This document shows positions 8,745-15,429 of a stretch of DNA of 64,000 nucleotides, one piece after another. The notes under the pieces are model-generated. The model saw only the letters and a program-made list of their open reading frames with translations. It searched no databases and was not told the origin of the DNA. The first letter of the stretch is position 1. Every line of letters begins with the position of its first letter. Where the stretch lies: positions 186,001-250,000 of the forward strand of contig JBCCXL010000002.1 in the NCBI GenBank assembly GCA_039191605.1. Direction: 5' to 3'. Origin of the DNA: JBCCXL01 sp039191605 (GTDB taxonomy: Bacteria; Acidobacteriota; Thermoanaerobaculia; Multivoradales; JAHZIX01). Made by a program: the position numbers and the translations under genes.

Positions 8745-10738
8745 GGAGCCTCGGCTCGTCGATCTAGCTCTTCCAGCTTGCGGCCCAAAGCCTCAGCGTC
8801 GACGCCTTCGATCTCCAGAGCCCGGGCGTAGGATTCGCGAGCCGAGTCGAAGCGTCCCTGGGCGAGATAGAGATCCCCCAGATGCTCGTGGATCGTCGGG
8901 TCTTCCGGCAGCAGCTCAGCAGCCTTCTCGAGCTGCTCTTGAGCCTCGTCGTAGCGACCCAGCTGGAACAGCGCCCAGCCTAGGGTGTCGACATAGGCAC
9001 CGCTGGAGGCATCTAGCTCGACAGCCCGCTGGGCGAGGCTCAGGGCCTCCTCGAGGTTCTCACCGCGCTCGGCATACATGTAGCCGAGGTAGTTCATCGC
9101 CTCGTGGAACTCATCGTCCATCGAGAGCAGGCGGCGGAAGTCCGCCACCGCGCCGTCAAAGTCGCCGGAGCGTTCCCGAGCAGCACCCAGGAGGAAGAGC
9201 ACGCGGGTGGTCGGCTCGTGCTCATCGAGGTGGTCCTCGAGCCAGGTGACGGTGTCCTCGTAGCGCTCCAGGCGCTGGTAGACCAGAGCCACCGCCACCG
9301 CGCCGACGTCCGCGTCCCCCACGTCGAGGCTATCGAAGAGAACCCGCGCCTCCTCGGGTCTGTCGAGCATCAGCAGAATCTCACCGCGCTTGGCGAGGAT
9401 CGCCGGCTCTTCGGCGCTTTCGGACAGCATCTCCAGGGCTTCCTCACCTCGCTCCAGGGCCAGCAGCGAGTCGGCGGCCAGCAGGCCTGCGGTGAGTCGC
9501 TGCCTTTCGCCGCCCTCGAAAACCGGACCCAGCACCTCGAGGGCACGCTCGTGGCTCTCGGGGGTTTGGCGGTCGTTGAGCAGCTCCGCCCACTCTAGGC
9601 GCAGGCGATGGGCATTGTCCGTCAGCCGCGCCTGCTCGAGACCCGAGACGGCCCGTTCAAGAACCTGCCAGGCTTCTTCGGGGCGATCGAGAATCACCAG
9701 ATTTTGAGCCAGCATGCCAGACAGATCCGCGTTGTGTAGACCGCGCTTCACCAGCCGCTCAATGCGCTCGACGGCGCCCTCCCGATCTCCGCGGTTGGCC
9801 ATCACCAGGGCCTCCATGCGAGCCAGAGAATCATCCGGATCCGGAGCTCCCTGTTCCAGCAGGCTGCTCACCAGCTCGTAGGCCGAGTCCAGCTCTCCGT
9901 TCACAAAGTAGGCCCGAGCGAGCACCCGCTGCGCTTCGGAGGTCTGATGGAATTCCGGCGGGCCGCTCTCCAGCACCTCGAGGGCTGCCGCCCGGTCTCC
10001 CGTCTGGAGATGAAGATCCGAGAGGTTCAGGCGCGCCTCATCCGCATAGATGTTGAAGCGCAGGATGTCCGCCAAGACCGCCTTGGCCTCGTCGAAGCGC
10101 TCCTCCCCCACCAAGGCCTCCACCAGAATGCTCGCCGCCTGGCGATCCCCGGGGTTGTTGGAGATCGCCTCGTTGAGCACCTTGATGGCGCGCTCCAGCT
10201 CTCCCTGGAAGAGGTAGATCTGGCCCAGAGTGGTGTGCGCCTGGCTATCGTCCGGATACAGGCGGCGCAGGTCTTCGAAGACCACCCGCGCGCTATCCAG
10301 GCCGCTGCGATCCTGGGGCTGCACCTCCGCTTGGGCGAGGAAGGTCGCACCGACGATGCGCAGCACGTCCGCATCCCGGGGCGCTAGGCGGCGGGCCGCC
10401 TTGGCCTGCTCTACCGCCAGGGCGATCTGCTCTTGGCGATAGTGGGGCGAACGGGAGAGCTTCGCCAGGCGAGTGAGAAATTCCGCGTACTCGGAGCGGA
10501 TATAGGGATCTCTCGGCTCCAGGCGAACGGCTTCTTCGAAGCTCTCCAAAGCATCGCGGAAGGCACCCTCATCCACCAACATCTTGGCGGTAGCAAAGGC
10601 GACGGCTCCATCGAGGGAGCGTTGCTCAAGACTGGCGGTAGGGGCAGGGGACGTCTCCTGAACGGTGGGCGCGGCGAAACTCGGCGCGGATACGGCCAGA
10701 AGGGCGAAGAGGGCGACAGGTAGGGCGGTGGCTTTCAT
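8741..10738 (-). CDS. Secreted tetratricopeptide repeat protein
   Basis: 665-aa protein with a signal peptide (MKATALPVALFALLAVSAPSFAAP) followed by TPR units almost end to end. Examples are AKMLVDEGAFRDALESFEEA, TTLGQIYLFQGELERAIKVL, and near the C-terminus YLGYMYAERGENLEEALSLA and EHLGDLYLAQGRFDSARESY. Such superhelical TPR proteins act as periplasmic scaffolds; no catalytic domain is seen. The open frame reaches 11047, but the ATG at 10738 directly precedes the signal peptide. The stop overlaps the start of the LolB-like gene, so the two are probably translated together. Confidence 0.9.
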   Translation of the reverse strand: MKATALPVALFALLAVSAPSFAAPTVQETSPAPTASLEQRSLDGAVAFATAKMLVDEGAFRDALESFEEAVRLEPRDPYIRSEYAEFLTRLAKLSRSPHYRQEQIALAVEQAKAARRLAPRDADVLRIVGATFLAQAEVQPQDRSGLDSARVVFEDLRRLYPDDSQAHTTLGQIYLFQGELERAIKVLNEAISNNPGDRQAASILVEALVGEERFDEAKAVLADILRFNIYADEARLNLSDLHLQTGDRAAALEVLESGPPEFHQTSEAQRVLARAYFVNGELDSAYELVSSLLEQGAPDPDDSLARMEALVMANRGDREGAVERIERLVKRGLHNADLSGMLAQNLVILDRPEEAWQVLERAVSGLEQARLTDNAHRLRLEWAELLNDRQTPESHERALEVLGPVFEGGERQRLTAGLLAADSLLALERGEEALEMLSESAEEPAILAKRGEILLMLDRPEEARVLFDSLDVGDADVGAVAVALVYQRLERYEDTVTWLEDHLDEHEPTTRVLFLLGAARERSGDFDGAVADFRRLLSMDDEFHEAMNYLGYMYAERGENLEEALSLAQRAVELDASSGAYVDTLGWALFQLGRYDEAQEQLEKAAELLPEDPTIHEHLGDLYLAQGRFDSARESYARALEIEGVDAEALGRKLEELDRRAEAP

Positions 10739-11093
10739 GGCGCGAAGACTAGCAGTGGCTCCGGAATAGGGACAAATTCTGCCCAAGCCTGCCGAATCGG
10801 CGAGGCGTTGGCGGCTAAGTATCGATGAGCGTTGGAAAGATCGCCGGTAGGAAGGCGAGCCCTGGGCTGCTGCCAGGGAAGGCCTCGGGCTGCTCGGGAG
10901 GAGCCGCGAGACCGGCGGCGGAAGGGCCGGCAACAGACCTCGACCCGGTGTGGAGTCGAGAGTTGAAGCCGAGTCCACCGCGGGCCACCCCCTTCGACGC
11001 TGCTTTACAACCCAGCGGCCCCTTCCTATAATTCCGCCGCTTGGCATAAATGCTAGTAAAAAGACAGTTTAGCCTTCTCTCCAGGAGTTCCTG
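10739..11093. other. Divergent regulatory region
   Basis: 355 bp between the TPR gene (minus) and the MshEN gene (plus). It contains the plus-strand promoter at 11004-11032. For the minus gene no clear promoter was found. No gene seen. Confidence 0.6.
11004..11032 (+). promoter_or_regulatory. Sigma70-type promoter for the MshEN gene
   Basis: TTTACA at 11004-11009, a 17-bp spacer and a perfect TATAAT at 11027-11032. The predicted start near 11039 gives a leader of about 55 nt with the Shine-Dalgarno AGGAG 6 nt before the ATG at 11094. Confidence 0.8.
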
Positions 11094-12278
11094 ATGCCCC
11101 CCCTCCCGCTCGGCGACTACCTGCTACAAAGCCACCGCCTGGAGCGTCCATCGCTCCTCGAAGCCCTCGCGCTGCAGCGTCGGGAAGGCGGATCCCTCGG
11201 CACCTGCCTGCTGGAAACCGGCGCATTGAGCGAAGAAGAGTTGCTCACCGCCCTGGCGGAGCGCAGCGGAACCCCGGCAGCTCCCGTCCGCGAACTGCTC
11301 CATCCTCAGGTGGACGCGGTAGAGCAGCTCTCCGCGGAGTTCGCCCGCAGCCAGAAGGCCGTCCCCTTTCGCCTCGAAGGCCGACGGCTGCACATTGCCG
11401 TCGCCGATGCCGGAGATCTCGGCCGTGGCGATGATCTGGCCTTCGCGGCGGAAACTCCCGTCACCCTCTGGATCACCTCGGAGGTGCGGCTAGCCCAGGC
11501 GCTGGAGCGCGCCTATGGGGAGAGCTGTCCCGACCGCTTCCGCCGCCTCGCGGACCGACTGGATCACAGCACGCCGCTGGAAGATCGGACCGACCTGCCC
11601 ACCGGGGAAGCTTCCCCCGCGGGCACCGACGAGCTGGATTTGAAAGCCTGGACCCTGCCGGACCTGCTGATGCCCACCGTGCTGGAGGTCGCCGCTCCCC
11701 CTCTCCTGGATGAGGAGGAGGGTACGGAGAGCTCCGACGACACCCTCGGCGACGATACGGCCGGCGACGCGACCGCAGCGCAGACCCCGCCGCCACAATC
11801 CGCCGCCGCCAGCAGCGGCAGCGCCATCGGTAGAGCGGTCCTGGAAACCCTGCTCCAAAGCTGGCACCGGGCGGCGATCCTCGCCGTTCGCCGCGGCCGG
11901 GTCGAGGGCTGGCTGGGGGGCGGAGAGAACCTCCAGCAGGAGCGCCTGGCGAACTTCGAGGTAGCCCTCAACGCCCCTTCCCTCTTCTTGAGCTTCGCCC
12001 AGGGCACCGAGGTATACACCGGAGCCCTGACCCCGATGCGTCCCCACCGAGAGCTGATGCACTGTTGGAATTTGGAGCTCGCCGACAGCTGCGCCGCCGC
12101 CGCCGTGCGGGTCGGCAATAGGCTGGTAGCGGTGCTCTTCGCGGAGGGTCCCAGAACCCCCACCGTGGCCTCTCCCCCACGCGCCCGGGACGCCCTTCGG
12201 GAGCTTGGTCGAGATACCGGCAAAGCCTTCCAACAGCTGATCTTAGAAGAGAGCCCGGTGAGCCCCGTAAAGCCTTGA
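11094..12278 (+). CDS. MshEN-domain protein with C-terminal GAF-like domain
   Basis: 394-aa cytoplasmic protein. Residues 1-145 match the MshEN/GspE-N fold that precedes type II secretion and type IV pilus ATPases (LGDYLLQSHRLERPSLLEAL; GTCLLETGALSEEELLTALA; FARSQKAVPFRLEGRRLHIA). No ATPase follows. After an acidic linker (about 150-245), residues 246-390 look GAF-like (ETLLQSWHRAAILAVRRGRV; GNRLVAVLFAEGP). MshEN domains can bind c-di-GMP through paired RLGxxL-type motifs; only a degenerate version is visible here. It is probably a regulator or adaptor rather than a motor. The function is inferred from domains only. Confidence 0.75.
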   Translation: MPPLPLGDYLLQSHRLERPSLLEALALQRREGGSLGTCLLETGALSEEELLTALAERSGTPAAPVRELLHPQVDAVEQLSAEFARSQKAVPFRLEGRRLHIAVADAGDLGRGDDLAFAAETPVTLWITSEVRLAQALERAYGESCPDRFRRLADRLDHSTPLEDRTDLPTGEASPAGTDELDLKAWTLPDLLMPTVLEVAAPPLLDEEEGTESSDDTLGDDTAGDATAAQTPPPQSAAASSGSAIGRAVLETLLQSWHRAAILAVRRGRVEGWLGGGENLQQERLANFEVALNAPSLFLSFAQGTEVYTGALTPMRPHRELMHCWNLELADSCAAAAVRVGNRLVAVLFAEGPRTPTVASPPRARDALRELGRDTGKAFQQLILEESPVSPVKP

Positions 12279-12667
12279 TTCGGTTTGACGCTGTCGAAAT
12301 AGCGCTGGTAAGATCCGCCCGATCGATGCGGCCTCTCAAACGGCTTCTTGCTCGCGCTACTGCTCGCTTCCAGGACTGAACTCACAACAAGGACTTGAGA
12401 AGGAAGCGCTGCCGAGGGGCCACCCTCGATCACCCAGCTTTCATTTCATCGCGACGACCTTCGAGGTGCTCCCCAATGGTCTTCGCTCTTCGCAACGCTA
12501 GCGGTCGCCCGGCGACCACGAGGCGAGAGACGCCCCGAGAGAACGAGCAGGATCCGAGACCTCCGGTGATCTGCGTCCTCCACCATCGAGGATCGTCTCT
12601 CACCGCCATGGCCCCCTAGAGCTCGCCGCTCCCAGGGCATACCACGCCCCATGATCAAAAGCTCCCT
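12279..12667 (+). other. Long structured 5' leader of the HU gene
   Basis: About 350 nt lie between the promoter at 12285-12314 and the HU start. There is no convincing ORF. Hairpins include ggtcgcc/ggcgacc (12503-12517) and cgaggg/ccctcg near 12415-12430. A 12-nt duplication of the HU start lies at its end. It could contain a regulatory RNA element or small RNA; no known family was recognised. Confidence 0.45.
12285..12314 (+). promoter_or_regulatory. Sigma70-type promoter upstream of HU
   Basis: TTGACG (12285-12290), an 18-bp spacer and TAAGAT (12309-12314), immediately after the stop of the preceding gene. Each hexamer matches consensus at 5 of 6 positions. Confidence 0.65.
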
Positions 12668-12679
12668 ATGATCAAAAGC
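12651..12679 (+). repeat. Duplicated HU start with 6-codon mini-ORF
   Basis: The 12-mer atgatcaaaagc occurs at 12651-12662 and again at 12668-12679, the true HU start. The first copy opens a reading frame MIKSSL whose TGA overlaps the HU ATG (ATGA), a layout that would allow termination-reinitiation. Neither start has a clear Shine-Dalgarno. Confidence 0.7.
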
Positions 12680-12934
12680 GATATTGTGAATCGAGTAGCC
12701 GAAGCCAGCGATGTACCTCGCACCAAGGCTGCCCAGGCGGTGGACACCATTCTGCAGGCGATGAAGGAAGCGTTGCAGGACGGCAAGCGAATCGAGCTCA
12801 GGGGCTTCGGAGTATTTCAGGTGCGTGACCGCAAAAAGGGTGTGGGAAGGAATCCCAAGACCGGAGTCGAGGTCGCCATCTCCCCGGGCAAGACGGTTCG
12901 ATTCAAGCCGGGTAAGTCGCTGAAGGATCTTTGA
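12668..12934 (+). CDS. HU/IHF family DNA-binding protein
   Basis: 88-aa nucleoid protein that bends DNA as a dimer. It shows the HU helical N-terminus (MIKSDIVNRVAEASDVPRTK), the turn IELRGFGVFQVRDR, the DNA-inserting arm with its proline (GRNPKTGVEVAI) and the C-terminal PGKTVRFKPGKSLKD. The sequence leans toward IHF-alpha/HimA-like members (spacing of GRNPKTG), but HU and IHF cannot be separated by eye. It is a single gene with its own promoter and a 350-nt leader. Confidence 0.95.
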   Translation: MIKSDIVNRVAEASDVPRTKAAQAVDTILQAMKEALQDGKRIELRGFGVFQVRDRKKGVGRNPKTGVEVAISPGKTVRFKPGKSLKDL

Positions 12935-13016
12935 TCCCGCGGCTACCCGTCGCCCTCAGAACCCCGCCTCGAGTACCTCGAGTACGGAGCGCGTACCGGA
13001 CGAGGAGCGCTGAGCC

Positions 13017-13095
13017 CTGTCTACTCCCTCCCCCCCTCGGAACGCCCCGCCCCAACGGCCCGCAGCAGCGATCGGGGAACAAGCGATCGGGGAAC
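13017..13095 (+). other. Upstream frame extension of the M50 protease gene
   Basis: In frame with the protease, codons are open from 13014 onward. Between 13014 and 13317 there is no ATG, GTG or TTG, yet 13173-13250 encodes an obvious membrane helix (WPLAILLFLTTLLTTTGIG). A CTG at 13017 lies 9 nt after GAGGAG (13002-13007) and is the best candidate for a non-canonical start. The stretch also contains a direct duplication of agcgatcggggaac (13067-13080 and 13082-13095). Confidence 0.45.
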
Positions 13096-13316
13096 GCCCG
13101 AGCGCACAATCCTTCCATGCCCCACTCCTCGGTCTCGAGGACGTCTCGCCGGCTCCTCGGCGACGACAGCTGCTGTCTTGGCCGCTCGCCATCCTGCTCT
13201 TTCTGACCACGCTGCTGACCACCACCGGCATCGGCGCTGTCCTGGCTCAGCAGACGCAGCTCGGCCTGCCGGCGGATGGAAGCCTCTGGCTCTCCCCCAG
13301 CCGGCTGTGGGGCATC

Positions 13317-14090
13317 TTGAGCGATCCGACATCGCTGCACCTGGGCTTGAGCTATTCCCTGCCGCTGCTCTTCATCCTGCTCTGCCATGAGATGGGCCAC
13401 TACCTCGCCTGTCGCTATTACCGCCTGCCGGCGACGCCGCCGATGTTCCTGCCGCTCCCCTTCGGCTTGGGAACCCTCGGCGCCTTCATTCGCATTCGCT
13501 CCCCGATCCGCCGGCGCCGGGAGCTCTTCGATATCGGCGCCGCCGGCCCCCTCGCCGGCTTCCTCGCCCTGATCCCCTTTCTGCTCTGGGGCATCGCCCA
13601 CTCGGAGGTCGTCGAGGTCACCCTCGCCGAGGACCCTGAGCAGGGGACCCCCCGAGTGGGGCTGGGGCGCAGCCTGGCGATGGCCGCCGCGATGCGCGCC
13701 TTTCACGGCACCCTGGGGCCGGAGCAGGCCCTCGACCTGCATCCGGCGGCGATGGCCGCCTGGGTCGGTCTCCTCGCCACCGCCCTCAACCTGCTGCCCC
13801 TCGGCCAGCTCGACGGTGGCCACGTGCTCTATGCCGTAGCGGGTCGGCGACAGCGCCGCTGGGCCCCCGTGATGCTCCTGCTGCTGGCCCTCGGCGGCCT
13901 GCTGTGGCCGGTCTGGTGGCTGTGGTGCCTCTTCATCGCCCTCACCGGCCTGCGCCACCCCCCGGTGCGAGACGAGAACGCTCCCCTGGGCGCCGGCCGC
14001 CGGTGGCTCGCCGCGGCGACCCTGCTCCTGCTGGTGCTCAGCTTCATGCCGGTACCGGTAGGCGTCTTCTTTCTCCCGGCCCCGGGCTAG
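13317..14090 (+). CDS. Site-2 protease family (M50) membrane metalloprotease
   Basis: Intramembrane zinc protease. From the first canonical start (TTG 13317, 257 aa) it shows HExxH as HEMGH at residues 24-28 within a hydrophobic helix, and the third zinc ligand in NLLPLGQLDGGH (158-169). Between them is the family loop LPLPFGLGTLGAFIRIRSP, and two or three further helices follow. This start cuts off a helix that the upstream frame encodes, so the natural protein is probably longer (up to 357 aa from CTG 13017). There is no PDZ domain. The substrate is unknown; relatives cleave membrane-bound anti-sigma factors or signal peptides. Confidence 0.88.
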   Translation: MSDPTSLHLGLSYSLPLLFILLCHEMGHYLACRYYRLPATPPMFLPLPFGLGTLGAFIRIRSPIRRRRELFDIGAAGPLAGFLALIPFLLWGIAHSEVVEVTLAEDPEQGTPRVGLGRSLAMAAAMRAFHGTLGPEQALDLHPAAMAAWVGLLATALNLLPLGQLDGGHVLYAVAGRRQRRWAPVMLLLLALGGLLWPVWWLWCLFIALTGLRHPPVRDENAPLGAGRRWLAAATLLLLVLSFMPVPVGVFFLPAPG

Positions 14091-14096
14091 GACCTC

Positions 14097-14537
14097 TCAG
14101 AGGTCGAGGACGAAGGTCACCGGCCCGTCATTGCTCAAGGAGACCTCCATCTTCGCCCCGAATTGACCGGTTTCCACGGCGAAGCCCTCCCGCCTCAGGC
14201 AGGCCACCAGGTAGTCCACCAGGGGCTCGGCGCGAGCCGGCTTCTCGGCTCCGCTGAAAGAAGGCCGTCGCCCCTTCGCCAAGGGCTGCCCGGCGAGGGT
14301 GAATTGAGACACCACCAGAAAGCCCGCCCCAGCGCTCGCCGCATCGAGATTCATCCGTCCCTGGGGGTCCTCGAAGATCCGCAGCGACGCCAGCTTGGCC
14401 GCCGCCGCCGCCGCGATGCTCTCGTCATCCCCAACTTCTACACCGACCAGCACCACTAGCCCCATGCCCACCGCGCCCACCACCTCCCCTTCCACCCGCA
14501 CCGCCCCCTGCGATACTCGCTGCAAGACCAAACGCAT
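14097..14537 (-). CDS. dtd: D-aminoacyl-tRNA deacylase
   Basis: Removes D-amino acids (and Gly mischarged on tRNA-Ala) from tRNA. The 146 aa match the family length of about 145. Diagnostic motifs are SQFTLAG and the C-terminal NDGPVTFVLDL carrying the Gly-cisPro element; FSGAEKPARAEPLVDYL is also typical. The ATG at 14537 (MRLVLQRVSQGAVRV) has AAGGAGG 6 nt upstream; the longer open frame to 14609 is not needed. It is convergent with the M50 gene, with 6 bp between their stops. Confidence 0.96.
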   Translation of the reverse strand: MRLVLQRVSQGAVRVEGEVVGAVGMGLVVLVGVEVGDDESIAAAAAAKLASLRIFEDPQGRMNLDAASAGAGFLVVSQFTLAGQPLAKGRRPSFSGAEKPARAEPLVDYLVACLRREGFAVETGQFGAKMEVSLSNDGPVTFVLDL

Positions 14538-14744
14538 CCATTGCCTCCTTAAATCGGTAAGGGCAGCTGTTCGCCGCCACGGGACATCCCTTCGGAGCTT
14601 TCGACGCACCCCGTCGGGGCCTTCGGCTTCACCCCGGCGCGGCAGTGAGCCCCAACTCGATACCCCTAGTCACTTTCCCATCGGCGCAGGCTTGAGCCTG
14701 CCGCCTGTGATACTTTCCCGGCGAATCATAGGAGACCCCAAGCC

Positions 14745-15257
14745 ATGGTCAATAAAGTCATCCTCATCGGCAATCTCGGTCGGGATCCAGAAGTTCGAAC
14801 CACCACTTCTGGACAGACCGTCGCCTCCTTCTCCATCGCCACCTCCCGTCGGTGGCGCGACCGCGACGGCAACCGCCAAGAGCAGACCGAGTGGCACAAC
14901 ATCGTCGTGTGGGGCCGCCAGGCGGAGATCGCCGGCCAATACCTCACCAAGGGCAGGCAGGTGTTCATCGAAGGCCGGCTCCAGACCCGCTCCTGGGATG
15001 ATCGGCAAACCGGAGAGAAGCGCTACCGCACCGAGATCGTTGCGGACACCTTCCAGATGCTCGGAAACCGCGATGGCAGCGGTGGCGGCAACTTCGGTGG
15101 CGGTGGTGGCGGCGGCGGAGGTAACTTCGGCGGCGGTGGCGGTAGTGGATACAGCGGAGGCGGCGGCGGTGGCGGAACCGGCGGCAGTGGCGGCGGAGGC
15201 GGCAACTTCGGCGGTGACGACTTCAGCGGTCCCGACGACGACGACATCCCCTTCTGA
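14745..15257 (+). CDS. ssb: Single-stranded DNA-binding protein
   Basis: SSB of 170 aa. The OB fold occupies residues 1-108 (MVNKVILIGNLGRDPEVR; FSIATSRRWRDRDGN; EQTEWHNIVVWGRQAEI; GRLQTRSWDD). An almost pure Gly/Asn/Ser linker of about 45 residues follows, and the acidic tip DDDDIPF recruits partner proteins. GGAG lies 10 nt before the ATG. An efficient-looking terminator follows at 15321-15349. Confidence 0.97.
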   Translation: MVNKVILIGNLGRDPEVRTTTSGQTVASFSIATSRRWRDRDGNRQEQTEWHNIVVWGRQAEIAGQYLTKGRQVFIEGRLQTRSWDDRQTGEKRYRTEIVADTFQMLGNRDGSGGGNFGGGGGGGGGNFGGGGGSGYSGGGGGGGTGGSGGGGGNFGGDDFSGPDDDDIPF

Positions 15258-15320
15258 GACCACCTCGCGGCAGTCCCTGCTTCCGAGCTCCAATCACCTC
15301 AGCTTCGAGCGTCCCCCCCG

Positions 15321-15349
15321 GCCCCCCTCGGCTTCCTGCCCAGGGGGGC
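15321..15349 (+). terminator. Terminator after ssb
   Basis: 8-bp GC stem (gcccccct / aggggggc) with a 13-nt loop, followed by TTCTTC. It lies 64 bp after ssb and between the convergent ssb and mutS genes, so it may serve both. Confidence 0.65.
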
Positions 15350-15429
15350 TTCTTCGATGGGGCCAGATCTGTGGAGCCCGGAATCCAATCAGGCCCTAGG
15401 TCTCTTGCGTGGCCTCGATGCCTCGGGAT

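Noticed and set aside
14395..15399. 334-codon plus-strand frame spanning ssb
   Set aside because: ssb in another frame has the OB fold and DDDDIPF tip; this frame is Ser/Thr/Pro/Ala repeats from the Gly-rich linker DNA.
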